Shown here: positions 35,064-44,621 of the stretch, one piece after another | How the letters are laid out: each line of letters opens with the position of its first letter | Position numbering within the stretch: position 1 is the first letter of the stretch | Assembly: GCF_025963695.1 (NCBI RefSeq) | Contig: NZ_JAOQAH010000021.1 | Location: forward strand, 1-64,000 | Direction: 5' to 3' | Origin: Segetibacter sp. | GTDB taxonomy: Bacteria > Bacteroidota > Bacteroidia > Chitinophagales > Chitinophagaceae | DNA: 64,000 nt | The notes under the pieces: generated by a model | Databases searched by the model: none | Told to the model about the DNA's origin: nothing | The model's input: only the letters and a program-made list of their open reading frames with translations | Translations under genes and position numbers: made by a program

Positions 35064-36122
35064 TTAAATTGGCAATATGATTTCAAACGAGGAATATTCG
35101 CCTTCCTTTGTTTCAACATTCAATTCTCCTCCATGAGCTTTTATTATGTCGTAACTCAACGACAGTCCCAATCCTGTTCCTTGGCCTGCTGGCTTCGTTG
35201 TAAAAAATGGTTGAAATATTTTGTTAACAACTTTAGAAGAAATGCCAAAACCGTTGTCTCTAACAATAATTGCAACTGTTTCGCCCTCGCCTGTTGCCGG
35301 CGACTTATTCAACCTGGTAGTTAGTGTGACTGTGGGCTGAAAGCTTCCATTCAGCTGTCTCTTTTTTTCGTTCACAGCATAAAAGGCATTATTAAATAAG
35401 TTTAGCAAAACGCTGCCAATATCTTGTGGCACAACTTCAATTTTTCCTATGCTTTCATCAAAGTCGGTTTCTATAACTGCAGTAAATGTTTTATCCTTTA
35501 ATGAAACACCATAATGTGTTATTTTCAAATATTCACTTGCTAACGCATTAATTCTTATCAGCTCTTTTTTGCCTGCACTTGTCTGTGTATGCCGAAGCAT
35601 TCCCTTTACGATACCTTCAGCACGTTTGCCATGATGCGTTATTTTTCTGAGATTATCTTTAAGGTCTGTGGCAATTGTTATGGCTTCTTCCTTATGATCC
35701 TTTTTTAATGCTTCTTCCATTTCATCAAGCAATTCTGTGCTTACTTCAGAAAAATTATTTACAAAGTTCAGCGGGTTCTGTATTTCATGTGCAATGCCTG
35801 CGGTTAGTTGGCCCAGTGATGCCATTTTTTCTGCTTGTACTAATTGTGCTTGCGTTAATTTAAGATGAGAAATAGTCTTTTCCAGTTCCTCTTTTTGTTT
35901 AGATAATTCGGCTGTTCTTTGTTGCACACCTTTCTCTAATAATTCATTCTGCTCCGTTAACATCCGCTGCTGTTCGTCGTGCAGCACATGCAAATCTTTG
36001 TGGTATTGAAGTTTCTTACGCTGGCTTATTACAAAAGATATAATGAAACTTGCGAACAATATCACCATACCGGAGATGCCGATTATAACCCTGTACTCAA
36101 GATCAATTGCTATCAGGTACAT
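35064..36122 (-). CDS. Membrane-bound sensor histidine kinase
   Basis: A 352-residue protein with one N-terminal helix (IIGISGMVILFASFIISFVI, about 13-32), a long coiled coil (35-95), a dimerisation/phospho-acceptor part with His in QLTAGIAHEIQNPLNFVNN, and an HATPase domain with N box LLNLFNNAFYAV, G1 DNGFGISSKV and G2 GTGLGLSL. It has no receiver or PAS sensor of its own. The gene starts inside the last codons of the upstream membrane-protein gene (20-base overlap), which suggests that the membrane protein acts as its sensor half. The absence of a cognate regulator downstream makes the output unknown. Confidence 0.9.
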   Translation of the reverse strand: MYLIAIDLEYRVIIGISGMVILFASFIISFVISQRKKLQYHKDLHVLHDEQQRMLTEQNELLEKGVQQRTAELSKQKEELEKTISHLKLTQAQLVQAEKMASLGQLTAGIAHEIQNPLNFVNNFSEVSTELLDEMEEALKKDHKEEAITIATDLKDNLRKITHHGKRAEGIVKGMLRHTQTSAGKKELIRINALASEYLKITHYGVSLKDKTFTAVIETDFDESIGKIEVVPQDIGSVLLNLFNNAFYAVNEKKRQLNGSFQPTVTLTTRLNKSPATGEGETVAIIVRDNGFGISSKVVNKIFQPFFTTKPAGQGTGLGLSLSYDIIKAHGGELNVETKEGEYSSFEIILPI

Positions 36123-36789
36123 AAAAAGCTTTAGCTATTAAAATACAAAAAATGATATAAGCAACATTATGAATATTCCACATTTTAACTGACAGAGCAG
36201 GATTTTCAGTAATCATCGGCACGTAAAACAGAAAGAGGAAAAAATTAATTACCACAAAAATACCCAGTGCTGTCACTACCCAAAAGTCCGCTTCATCCGA
36301 GATGCGTCCCTCTTTCTGATTTAATTGCCATAGATAATACTGCATACAGCAAATAAGTAAAAGATAGGCCTCTACAGCTAATAAGCTTCCACTTAAATGG
36401 TGAGGATTAAAAAAGTCTTCATAAATAAAAAAGTTCGCGATTATGAAAACAGCAAAAATCAAAAGAACCACTTTTCTAAATCCAGTTGCCGTCGGTTTAC
36501 GGAGAGTTATAAAAAAGTAACTAAAGCAGCCAAATCTTACAACCGAATGAATATTATATAACGGATTATTACTTTGGGCCCACGCTGGCAGGTACATCTT
36601 AAAATCACCTATAATATCAGCCAACACATTCATTACAAGAGCTAGCCATAAATATGCAATGACAGGCTTTAGATAGATGGGTTGCTTTTTTCTATATATA
36701 TATAATATAGATAATGGTATTAATAACGCCCAAACCTCGGACCAGCTTAATAATAATTTAAAAAGCCCCGCGAGGTTCAAATGCTTCAT
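36103..36789 (-). CDS. Seven-helix membrane protein coupled to a histidine kinase
   Basis: A 228-residue integral membrane protein with about six to seven hydrophobic helices, for example AYLWLALVMNVLADIIG, VVLLIFAVFIIANFFIYEDF, LAVEAYLLLICCMQYYL and VVTALGIFVVINFFLFLFYV. No catalytic motif was recognised. It overlaps the kinase gene by 20 bases, so the two are translated together; a role as signal-receiving module for the kinase is the natural reading. Similar proteins precede kinases in other Chitinophagaceae to my recollection. Confidence 0.7.
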   Translation of the reverse strand: MKHLNLAGLFKLLLSWSEVWALLIPLSILYIYRKKQPIYLKPVIAYLWLALVMNVLADIIGDFKMYLPAWAQSNNPLYNIHSVVRFGCFSYFFITLRKPTATGFRKVVLLIFAVFIIANFFIYEDFFNPHHLSGSLLAVEAYLLLICCMQYYLWQLNQKEGRISDEADFWVVTALGIFVVINFFLFLFYVPMITENPALSVKMWNIHNVAYIIFCILIAKAFYVPDSN

Positions 36790-36859
36790 AAGTCAGTAGT
36801 AAAGTTTTCTCAAATTATAGTTGTGAAATTACATCTGCAAGTATCTCAAGAATTTTATG

Positions 36860-37078
36860 CCTATTTGTTGTATCAATATCAACGCAAATAAAAAAAAAAG
36901 CACAATTAAATGGAACCGTCAACCTGCTGCCTCTATAACCAGCACCAAGAACGAAAATAGTGTTCTGACAACCGTCAAGGACAAAGGTTTTGGAATGCCT
37001 GCCAAGGTGACGAATGAATTTTCACCCTTACTTTACACCAACCGCTAGCCTGCGGCCTGGTCTACATCTCTCCCTGCG
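36860..37078 (+). pseudogene. Decayed histidine-kinase ATPase fragment
   Basis: The plus strand encodes pieces of an HATPase domain: KDKGFGMPAKVTNEF (compare DNGFGISSKVVNKIF in the neighbouring kinase) followed by LLYTNR (compare PFFTTK), a stop at 37047, and in a shifted frame GLHLSLRC (compare GLGLSLSY). These follow each other in the correct order of the G1 and G2 boxes. Upstream of them, TIKWNRQPAAS corresponds loosely to the strand before G1. I infer the remains of a second kinase gene, inverted relative to the intact one. Confidence 0.6.
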
Positions 37079-37112
37079 ATGCTGGCAATTAAAATAATTC
37101 TTATAAGTCGAG

Positions 37113-37592
37113 CTAATAAATCTTCACCTCCAGTTCATCCGAACAATCCAGCAACAACTCCCTTATGGTTTTATTGAAAACTGGATGAATAAAATCGGGC
37201 GCAATTTCATTAAGTGGCGTCAGCACAAAACGACGTTCTGTAATTCGCGGATGAGGTATAACTAAATCAGGGGTTGAAACGACTTTATTGCCATAAAACA
37301 GAATGTCAATATCTATTACTCTTGGCCCCATTTTTTCCATGCGTTGCCTGCCTAGTTGCAGTTCGATACTTAACAGTTGATTTAGCAGTGCTGCCGGTTC
37401 AAGCGTAGTGGTAATACAAAGAACCTGGTTTAAAAACGGCTGTTGCTGGGTGAAACCCCAGGGGGCTGTTTGATATATGGAAGATTTTTTTACAATAGCG
37501 TCAACCTTGCTTTCGATCAATTCGTAAGCTTTTTGCAGGTAGTGCAAGCGATTTCCGACATTTCCGCCTGTCAACAAATAATTGTCATTCAT
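37113..37592 (-). CDS. folK: 6-hydroxymethyl-7,8-dihydropterin pyrophosphokinase
   Basis: A 159-residue enzyme of folate synthesis. It transfers pyrophosphate from ATP to the pterin. HPPK motifs are present: the start LLTGGNVGNRLHYLQKA, SSIYQTAPWGFTQQQPFLNQ, LGRQRMEKMGPRVIDIDILF with the metal-binding Asp pair, and VIPHPRITERRFVLTPL near the end. The length is normal and it is monofunctional. It diverges from sppA, with a 62-base gap. Confidence 0.93.
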   Translation of the reverse strand: MNDNYLLTGGNVGNRLHYLQKAYELIESKVDAIVKKSSIYQTAPWGFTQQQPFLNQVLCITTTLEPAALLNQLLSIELQLGRQRMEKMGPRVIDIDILFYGNKVVSTPDLVIPHPRITERRFVLTPLNEIAPDFIHPVFNKTIRELLLDCSDELEVKIY

Positions 37593-37654
37593 AAAATCTC
37601 ATTGATTGAGCTGTTCAAATATCTTTAAATTGTGTCCTTAATCACGATTTAATA

Positions 37655-39409
37655 ATGAGAAGTTTTTTCAAGATATTTTTTGCTTCATTACTTGCGCTGA
37701 TCGTCTTTATGTTTATTGGAGCGTTGATCGTAATAGGGATCGTTGCAAGTGCAACATCGGGCGACAAACCGGAAGTAGGAAGTAAAGCAGTGTTGGTTGT
37801 TGACTTAACTAAACAGTACAAGGAGCAAAAAGAAGAGGATGCGCTGAACTTTGTAAGCGGAAATGCAGATGAAAACGTTCCAGGTTTACACGATGTGGTT
37901 CGCATGATTGAGTACGCTAAAAGCGATAGCGCGATAAAAGGTATTTACATAAAGGCCGAAGAAAATGCAAACGGTTTTGCTGCAAGTGAAGAGTTGAGAA
38001 ATGCACTGATTGATTTTAAAAAAAGCGGAAAGTTTGTAATCGCCTTTGGTGATGTAATCAGCCAAAAAGCATATTACGTAGCAAGCGTTGCTCATAAATT
38101 GTATTGTAACCCAAAAGGAACAGTTGACTGGCGAGGGCTGGAAACAACTTTATTTTTTCTGAAGGGAGCGCTTGATAAGCTGGAAATTGAACCACAGATT
38201 TTTTACGCGGGAAAGTTCAAAAGCGCTACCGAACCTTTACGAGCGTATCAAATGACCGAGCCTAATAAATTACAGACTTCTGTTTACCTGAATGATTTGT
38301 ACAGCCATATCTTATTATCAGCCCGGGATAAAAGCAACCTGGATACAGCACAGTTACATCAGTTAGCAAATACGGGCGCCATACAAACGGCATCTGAAGC
38401 AGTCAGATATAAATTGATTGACGGAGTAAAATATGATGACGAAGTAAAAGCCGAAATCATACAACACATTCAAATTGACCCTACGCGTAAAATTAATTTT
38501 ATCAGTTTAGGCAAATATGCAAAAGCAGTTGATTTTTCACCAAACGAAGGAAGCCGGGTTGCAATTATTTATGCTGAAGGTGAAATAAATGATGGAAAAG
38601 GAACCGACGGTCAAATAGGTTCAGACGCATATCGTAACCTGATAAGAAAAGCAAGACTGGACAAAAATATCAAGGCTATTGTTTTCCGGGTCAATTCTCC
38701 TGGCGGCAGCGCATTGGCGAGCGAAGAAATTTGGAGAGAGATTACACTTGCAAAAAAAGCTAAACCAGTCGTTGTTAGTTTGGGTGACGTTGCTGCATCT
38801 GGGGGGTATTATATTTCTTGTAGTGCGGACAGCATTTTTGCAGAGCCCAATACGATAACCGGTTCAATAGGTGTTTTTGGCATTGTTCCCAACATGAAAA
38901 AGTTTATGAATAATAAGCTTGGGGTTACTTTCGATGGAGTAAAGACTGGCCCTTTTGCCGACATGCCTTCTGCAGTAAGGCCACTCAATGCGGCAGAAAA
39001 ACAATTCATCCAAAGTGCAGTAGACACTATTTATTCCACATTTAAGGGCAGGGTAGCAGAGGGCCGAAAATTATCTGTTGAGATGGTAGATAGTATAGCA
39101 CAAGGCCGGGTTTGGACGGGACAAAGAGCATTGACAATTGGGCTTGTTGACCGCCTTGGGAATATTAACGATGCGGTGAAGTGTGCAGCACGAATGGCAA
39201 AATTAACTTCTTACCAGTTGAAAGAATATCCTGAAAGCAAAACCATGCTCGAAAAATTTCTAAATAAAACAACAGAGGATGTTAAGGTGAAAGCCATTAA
39301 AGAAGAGATAGGCGAGGAGCAGTATATCATTCTTAAACAGCTCAAAAATATTCGGAATATGGTTTCTGTTCCCCAAACCAGGCTGCCTTTCGAACTAACA
39401 ATCAGGTAA
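37655..39409 (+). CDS. sppA: Signal peptide peptidase SppA, 67-kDa type
   Basis: A 584-residue inner-membrane protease. One helix near the N terminus (FFASLLALIVFMFIGALIVI) anchors it; the periplasmic part holds two S49 peptidase domains, the long form also found in E. coli. The catalytic dyad is Lys189 in YAGKFKSATEP (first domain) and Ser382 in GDVAASGGYYIS (second domain). It degrades cleaved signal peptides and possibly membrane proteins. A TATCTTTA promoter-like box lies at about 37618-37625. The gene stands alone, followed after 77 bases by an ABC-2 permease gene. Confidence 0.92.
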   Translation: MRSFFKIFFASLLALIVFMFIGALIVIGIVASATSGDKPEVGSKAVLVVDLTKQYKEQKEEDALNFVSGNADENVPGLHDVVRMIEYAKSDSAIKGIYIKAEENANGFAASEELRNALIDFKKSGKFVIAFGDVISQKAYYVASVAHKLYCNPKGTVDWRGLETTLFFLKGALDKLEIEPQIFYAGKFKSATEPLRAYQMTEPNKLQTSVYLNDLYSHILLSARDKSNLDTAQLHQLANTGAIQTASEAVRYKLIDGVKYDDEVKAEIIQHIQIDPTRKINFISLGKYAKAVDFSPNEGSRVAIIYAEGEINDGKGTDGQIGSDAYRNLIRKARLDKNIKAIVFRVNSPGGSALASEEIWREITLAKKAKPVVVSLGDVAASGGYYISCSADSIFAEPNTITGSIGVFGIVPNMKKFMNNKLGVTFDGVKTGPFADMPSAVRPLNAAEKQFIQSAVDTIYSTFKGRVAEGRKLSVEMVDSIAQGRVWTGQRALTIGLVDRLGNINDAVKCAARMAKLTSYQLKEYPESKTMLEKFLNKTTEDVKVKAIKEEIGEEQYIILKQLKNIRNMVSVPQTRLPFELTIR

Positions 39410-39486
39410 TAACTAGAGTTTCACCTCCTCAAATGTTCAACGATCAGTTGAAGATATTAAGATAGATTTGCGCTCTCAAAAGACTT

Positions 39487-40593
39487 ATGAAAGTAGAATA
39501 CAACCAGCTTACGGCAATGCTGGCAATTACCAAGGCAAGTTTAAAAGCCATCTTACGAAGTCCTTCAACGGTTATTTTCAGTCTTGCTTTTCCTTTAATC
39601 TTTATACTGGTTTTTGGTTTTATTGGTGGCGGAGGTAAAGTTTCCTTCAGCATTGCTATCGATAAAAATGCTGACACCGCCAATCTTGTTTTTTCGGCTT
39701 TAAAAAATATTTCAGGGATAAAGATTGTAAACAAGCCGGACGTAGAATTAAAGGAAGATCTGGAGAAAGGCAGACTGACAGCTATCGTTAATATCGAAAA
39801 AAACAAGGCCCAAAATCCTCCATATATCATTCACCTTAAAAGTTCAGAGTCAGTTAATCCTCAAAACTTGCAAGTATTAAAATCTATAATCAGTTCTATA
39901 ATAAGTAACGTTGACCAAAAAATTTATCCTAACACGCCAACCTTTGCTGCCATTAATGAAAATATTCAAAAAATTCCCGGCAGAACTTACCGCACCATTG
40001 ACTTTATTTTACCCGGACAACTTGGTTTTTCGTTGCTGAGTGCTGGTGTGTTTGGCGTAGCTTTTCTTTTCTTTAACCTCCGGCAGCAATTGGTATTAAA
40101 AAGATTTTACGCCACTCCAATACAACGTTCTTACATCATTCTGGGGGAAGGTTTAAGCCGTGTCATTTTCCAGTTGTCTACTGCTGTCATCATCATTCTA
40201 ATTGGACGTTTCGCTTTTCATTACACTCTTGTGCATGGGATAGAAACATTTTTAGAGATAATGGTTTTAAGCTTTATATCCTTAATTCTGTTTATGGGTT
40301 TTGGATTTATTGTTAGCGGAATTGCTAAAACAGAAAGTACTATTCCACCCTTGGCAAACATTGTTACCCTACCGCAGTTTTTGCTTGCAGGAACTTTTTT
40401 TTCAATAGATGTATTTCCTTCTTGGCTTCAACCTATTTGTAAAATACTTCCTCTAACACACTTCAATGACGCTATGCGAAAGATTGCTTTCGAAGGCGCT
40501 CATTTAAGTGATTGCCTTACTCAAATTGGCATCCTCGCCCTTTGGGCTGTTGTTGTGTATGCCGTAGCTATAAAGGTTTTTAAGTGGGAATAA
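39487..40593 (+). CDS. ABC-2 type transporter permease
   Basis: A 368-residue permease of the ABC-2 (YhgE/Pip-like) kind. The first helix (PSTVIFSLAFPLIFILVFGF) is followed by an extracytoplasmic domain of about 150 residues. The last five helices begin near IDFILPGQLGFSLLSAGVFG, with the conserved hairpin helix ended by NIVTLPQFLLAGTFFSIDVF and HFNDAMRK. Such half-transporters export lipids, polysaccharides or drugs together with an ATPase, but no ABC ATPase is encoded nearby. The SRPBCC gene starts one base after its stop. Confidence 0.87.
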   Translation: MKVEYNQLTAMLAITKASLKAILRSPSTVIFSLAFPLIFILVFGFIGGGGKVSFSIAIDKNADTANLVFSALKNISGIKIVNKPDVELKEDLEKGRLTAIVNIEKNKAQNPPYIIHLKSSESVNPQNLQVLKSIISSIISNVDQKIYPNTPTFAAINENIQKIPGRTYRTIDFILPGQLGFSLLSAGVFGVAFLFFNLRQQLVLKRFYATPIQRSYIILGEGLSRVIFQLSTAVIIILIGRFAFHYTLVHGIETFLEIMVLSFISLILFMGFGFIVSGIAKTESTIPPLANIVTLPQFLLAGTFFSIDVFPSWLQPICKILPLTHFNDAMRKIAFEGAHLSDCLTQIGILALWAVVVYAVAIKVFKWE

Positions 40594-40594
40594 T

Positions 40595-41098
40595 ATGAGA
40601 GTTATAAAGCTTGGATTAATTAGTATTGTTTTTCTTTTTTTAGTAGTAACAGCCATTTCTTTGTTGTTGCCATCTACCATTAATATTTCGAGAGCTATTA
40701 ACATCAATGCACCTGTTGATTCTGTTCGCGCAAACATCAACAACATGGCAAAATGGAAAAGTTGGTTTGCTAATTATGATTCTTCTCAGACCACTATTTC
40801 TGAAAAATTCGTTGGTCCTGGTGCGTCTATCACTATTAATAACACGACGATTACGATCATAGACAGCAAGCCTGACAAAATAAAAACTGCCTGGATTTCA
40901 GGTAGCAAAACCTTAAATGGTGAGTTTAATATTTTTAAACAGGATAGCGGCAGCCATATTACCGTGCAATGGCATTTTACCCAACATGTAGAATGGTACC
41001 CGTGGGAGAAGTTTGCTTCAATAGCTTCAGATAAGATAATGAGCCCGGGCATGGAAAAGTCGTTAGATAACCTGAAGCAGTTGGTTGAAAATAGGTAG
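40595..41098 (+). CDS. SRPBCC-family (polyketide cyclase/START-like) membrane-anchored protein
   Basis: A 167-residue protein with an N-terminal helix (LGLISIVFLFLVVTAISLLL) that anchors a START-like domain on the outer face. The entry ISRAININAPVDSVRANINN, then MAKWKSWFANYD and VEWYPWEKFAS near the end, are typical of the polyketide-cyclase 2 branch, which binds hydrophobic ligands in a deep cavity. Its start is one base after the permease stop, so both proteins are made from one message. A role in handing a lipid-like ligand to or from the permease is a guess. Confidence 0.75.
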   Translation: MRVIKLGLISIVFLFLVVTAISLLLPSTINISRAININAPVDSVRANINNMAKWKSWFANYDSSQTTISEKFVGPGASITINNTTITIIDSKPDKIKTAWISGSKTLNGEFNIFKQDSGSHITVQWHFTQHVEWYPWEKFASIASDKIMSPGMEKSLDNLKQLVENR

Positions 41099-41337
41099 CA
41101 ACAAAGGTTAGTCGAAAATTAAGAATCACGTTTACACTCTTTTCTACTTCCATTCAGTTGCATGTAGATTGTCGCACCCTAAACCAGTTGGCGGTCTGGC
41201 ACCAACAGCAAGAACATTATTCTCGTATGTCACCGCATCTTTAAAAACCTTCGCTTTGAAGTTCCTTTTTTGTTATTTATTTTCTTACTAGTGCAACGGC
41301 GACAAATAAAACGATGTCAACCTGCTGAATTGAAGAA

Positions 41338-41898
41338 ATGACAGATCATTTAGCATTAGTAAAAAATTGTTTAAAAGGAAAAGCACCTGCACAAAAGCAG
41401 CTCTACGACAAATTTGCCCCAACTATGCTTGGCGTTTGCTACCGGTATACCAAAAGCACCCAGGATGCTGAAGATGTACTGCAGGAAGGATTTGTAAGGG
41501 TGTTTACATTTCTTAATCAATATAACGGAGAAGGTGAATTAGGCGCGTGGATAAGAAGGATTATGGTGAACACGGCTTTAAATTATTTAAAGAAAAGTCA
41601 GAAATACCAGCACGATTTGTTATTCGACAAAACACAGCTAGCAGCGGTTTCATCAAACGACCCGGAAGTTTTATTACATGCAAAAGAATTGGCAGAACTG
41701 ATCAGGCAATTGCCAACACCCTACCAGGCAATTTTTAACCTGCATGCTATAGAAGGTTTTTCGCATGTAGAGATTGGACAAATGCTTGGCATTAACGAAA
41801 ACACTTCACGCTCTCAATACATGCGTGCGAGACATTTACTCATTAGCTGGATTACAAATACATCCGGAAATAAAAATAAGGTGTATGCAAGAAAATGA
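41338..41898 (+). CDS. ECF RNA polymerase sigma factor
   Basis: A 186-residue sigma-70 family factor of the extracytoplasmic-function type. Region 2 covers about 20-90 (QLYDKFAPTMLGVCYRYTKS, DAEDVLQEGFVRVF, WIRRIMVNTALNYL) and region 4 about 118-170 (LPTPYQAIFNLHAIEGFSHV followed by EIGQMLGINENTSRSQY). There is no region 1 or 3. It heads an operon with a membrane-plus-barrel gene that overlaps its 3' end by 14 bases, which is the usual place for an anti-sigma factor. It probably directs transcription of its own operon. Confidence 0.93.
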   Translation: MTDHLALVKNCLKGKAPAQKQLYDKFAPTMLGVCYRYTKSTQDAEDVLQEGFVRVFTFLNQYNGEGELGAWIRRIMVNTALNYLKKSQKYQHDLLFDKTQLAAVSSNDPEVLLHAKELAELIRQLPTPYQAIFNLHAIEGFSHVEIGQMLGINENTSRSQYMRARHLLISWITNTSGNKNKVYARK

Positions 41899-43339
41899 AT
41901 TTGAGAAGCGTGTTCGACTGCAAATGGAGGAATTTACACTTGTTCCGAATGGAGAAGTTTGGCGGCAGGTGGAGCCAAGAATTAAAAAAGAAAAAGGCAA
42001 ACGCCGCCTTTTCTTTTGGCTGTTTGCCGGGCTTCTTATTATAGGAATAACGGGGGGGATATACTTTTTTAGCGTTAGAAATCAACCGTTCTCAACATAC
42101 CGTTCTCCAGGTAAAAATTCTGGTATAGAAAAATCAATAATAGATCCGTCTAAAAAAGTAGATGTTAGTACTGCGAAAAGAAACACATCAATACAAATTT
42201 CAAAATCGAAAAATGAAAGATCAGCCTTTCCTGCTCAAGATATTAGAAACGACATTCGAAGCAACAGATCTCGTACTGCTTCCTTAACAACTACCGAACT
42301 ATCGAAACCTTTAGTTAAAGTAAAGAAAGAGACTGTCTATCCTATAAGTAACCGAAGCGAAATTTGGAACGATAAAAAAGGGGGTAACAATAGCGTTAAA
42401 CTACCTGTAACAGAAAGGAGGTTGGAAGGAAAAACTGCATTGCCTCCACATAAATATTTGCTTTCGCAAATTGCCGAAAAATCAAACGGTGATACGGTGG
42501 CAAAAGTAACAGCACCGGTAGATAATAAACCTGTGACAGGCGACACCTTAATGGTATTAAAAAAGAATGATGACATAAAACCAGGTAAGCAAAAAGACCT
42601 GAAAAAGCGGGCATGGGGATTTACTTTGTTTGGAGGATTATCAGACAATATAAGTGGACTTGGAATTGGTTCGGAAAAAAGCCTGTTCTTCTCTGATCGG
42701 CAAAATTCGGGTTCCCAATCAACAACACCATCTTCAGTAACGGCCGGTACACTCGCTGCTTCGGGGTTGCAACATAAAAGCGCGGCTTCTTTTGGCGGTG
42801 GTGTTTATCATATAAAAGCGCTCACAAAAAAGTTGGCCGTTTCCGCGGGAGTTGCTTATCATTTCATGTCAACTAATTCCGTCATAGGTGATAAAATAGA
42901 TTCTACTATACATAGCTACGATAGTGTACTCCAAATATCACCCAATGCAAGGCCTTTTTATCTGGCTGGACAAACAACCTCGTATAATAACAAATATCAC
43001 ATTATTCAACTTCCGATTAATTTACAGCTCCAGGTAAATAATAGTATCGATCACCCACTCCACGTTTCCTTAGGGTTATCACCTTCACTTCTTATTGCCT
43101 CAAAAGCGTTGTATTTAAACCGGGGCGCCAACGCGTATTACCGTGAACAAAATCAGTTTAGCCATTTCTTGCTCTTCGGTCAAAGTGAGTTGCAGTATAC
43201 TATAAGTAGTAAAGTAAATTACCAGTTCAGCGTAGGGCCGACATTAACATATAATTTAAATTCTTTTAGTAAAACTGCTATAAGCACCTCTCAACATTTA
43301 TTATTCACAGGTATAAAAGCCAACATCGTTTTTAAGTAA
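41885..43339 (+). CDS. Dual-membrane anti-sigma-like protein with outer-membrane beta barrel
   Basis: The ATG at 41885 (QENEFEKRVRLQMEEFTLVP) is the likely start; an upstream frame to 41774 lies wholly inside the sigma gene. Of 484 residues, about 1-45 are cytoplasmic and polar and one helix follows (LFFWLFAGLLIIGITGGIYF). Residues 70-240 are a long charged, Ser/Thr/Lys-rich periplasmic linker, and the last 240 residues form a beta-strand-rich barrel ending in Phe-Lys (GFTLFGGLSDNISGLGIG, SFGGGVYHIKALTKKLAVSA, SVGPTLTYNLNSF). The layout matches the dual membrane-spanning anti-sigma factors (Dma) described in Bacteroides, which bind their ECF partner inside the cell while sensing the outer membrane. 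The start overlaps the sigma gene by 14 bases. The sigma-binding part is inferred and not shown. Confidence 0.72.
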   Translation: MQENEFEKRVRLQMEEFTLVPNGEVWRQVEPRIKKEKGKRRLFFWLFAGLLIIGITGGIYFFSVRNQPFSTYRSPGKNSGIEKSIIDPSKKVDVSTAKRNTSIQISKSKNERSAFPAQDIRNDIRSNRSRTASLTTTELSKPLVKVKKETVYPISNRSEIWNDKKGGNNSVKLPVTERRLEGKTALPPHKYLLSQIAEKSNGDTVAKVTAPVDNKPVTGDTLMVLKKNDDIKPGKQKDLKKRAWGFTLFGGLSDNISGLGIGSEKSLFFSDRQNSGSQSTTPSSVTAGTLAASGLQHKSAASFGGGVYHIKALTKKLAVSAGVAYHFMSTNSVIGDKIDSTIHSYDSVLQISPNARPFYLAGQTTSYNNKYHIIQLPINLQLQVNNSIDHPLHVSLGLSPSLLIASKALYLNRGANAYYREQNQFSHFLLFGQSELQYTISSKVNYQFSVGPTLTYNLNSFSKTAISTSQHLLFTGIKANIVFK

Positions 43340-43358
43340 AAAATTTTAAACTACTCAT

Positions 43359-44615
43359 ATGACACCTACATTATCTATTGGTAAGATGACGGCTTTGCTT
43401 ATGTTTTTAGCAATCAATTTTCAAAGTTGTGTGAAGGATACTGTCTCAAAAACGTATACCATGTACAAGCCGGTTTATAAGACTACAGCAGAAGTAAGGG
43501 CAAATATTAAAAATGATGCTGCTCTTCCGGTATCAAATCCAGGAAAAATGTTTGTGTTAAGTAATTATATTTTTTTAAATGAAATTGATAAAGGCATTCA
43601 TGTTATCGATAATTCAAATCCCGCTAACCCGGTCAACAAATATTTTATTGCAATACCTGGCAACATTGATCTTGCTGTAACAGGCACTACTTTGTATGCA
43701 GATCTTTATACTGACCTGGTAACACTCGACATTAGCAATCCCTCTTTAGTACAAGTGAAAAAGATTACGGAAAATGTTTTTCCTAACAGACTGTACTCAG
43801 GGGGCTTTGTTGCTAATAATACAAAGATTATTACAGACTGGACAAAGAAGGATACTACCGTTACCGAGGATGTAAATATGACTACAAATGGAAATTTTCT
43901 TGTCGATGCTAGTGTGTTTGCAGTCGCACGCCCAGGTTCTTCTGCAAATAAAGCTGCCGTTGGTATCAGCGGTTCTATGGCCAGGTTTACCCTGCTCGAC
44001 AATTATTTGTACACTGTTACCGAAAATGCTTTAAATGTCTTTAATATCTCTCACCCTCAAAACCCTGTTTTCAGTAATAAAATCAATTTGCCTTTTGGTA
44101 TAGAAACCATCTATCCTTTTAAAAGCAATTTGTTTATTGGTTCACAAACAGGCATGTTGATATATGGAACGGCTAATCCTGCACAGCCCGTACAAGCTGG
44201 AAGCTTTACTCATGCCCGTGTGTGCGATCCTGTTATTGCCGATGATAATTATGCGTATGTAACACTTAGCTCAGGGTCAAGATGCGCCGGATTTATTAAC
44301 CAGTTGGATGTGGTAAATATTCAGAACCTACAAAGCCCGAAACTTGTAAAAAGTTATCCTCTTACAAATCCACACGGCCTAAGTAAAGACGGCAATACCT
44401 TATTTATTTGCGACGGAGCTGCCGGTTTAAAAGTGTTTGATGCAGCAGACCAGAACAATATTAAGCTGTTGCAAACATTAGACGGAATAGACGCGTACGA
44501 TGTTATTGCCTTTAATGGAATAGCGATTGTTTCTGCCAAAGATGGCTTGTACGAATACAATTATACCGACAGGAGCAAGGTTCAACAAATCAGCAGAATT
44601 TCATTCAACAAATAA
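43359..44615 (+). CDS. LVIVD-repeat lipoprotein
   Basis: A 418-residue exported protein. The signal ends at ALLMFLAINFQSC, giving a lipidated Cys at about 24. From about residue 60 on it has repeated LVIVD-type units (for example GIHVIDNSNPANPVNKYF, DLVTLDISNPSLVQVKKIT, ALNVFNISHPQNPVFSNKI, QLDVVNIQNLQSPKLVKSY and GLKVFDAADQNNIKLLQ) that form a beta-propeller. It is the third gene of the sigma operon (19-base gap). A surface or periplasmic scaffold that works with the barrel protein is plausible; its ligand is unknown. Confidence 0.83.
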   Translation: MTPTLSIGKMTALLMFLAINFQSCVKDTVSKTYTMYKPVYKTTAEVRANIKNDAALPVSNPGKMFVLSNYIFLNEIDKGIHVIDNSNPANPVNKYFIAIPGNIDLAVTGTTLYADLYTDLVTLDISNPSLVQVKKITENVFPNRLYSGGFVANNTKIITDWTKKDTTVTEDVNMTTNGNFLVDASVFAVARPGSSANKAAVGISGSMARFTLLDNYLYTVTENALNVFNISHPQNPVFSNKINLPFGIETIYPFKSNLFIGSQTGMLIYGTANPAQPVQAGSFTHARVCDPVIADDNYAYVTLSSGSRCAGFINQLDVVNIQNLQSPKLVKSYPLTNPHGLSKDGNTLFICDGAAGLKVFDAADQNNIKLLQTLDGIDAYDVIAFNGIAIVSAKDGLYEYNYTDRSKVQQISRISFNK

Positions 44616-44621
44616 AATAAG

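Noticed and set aside
43925..43940. CAGTCGCACGC resembling the dispersed repeat inside the LVIVD gene
   Set aside because: Only ten bases match, inside a coding region; likely chance.
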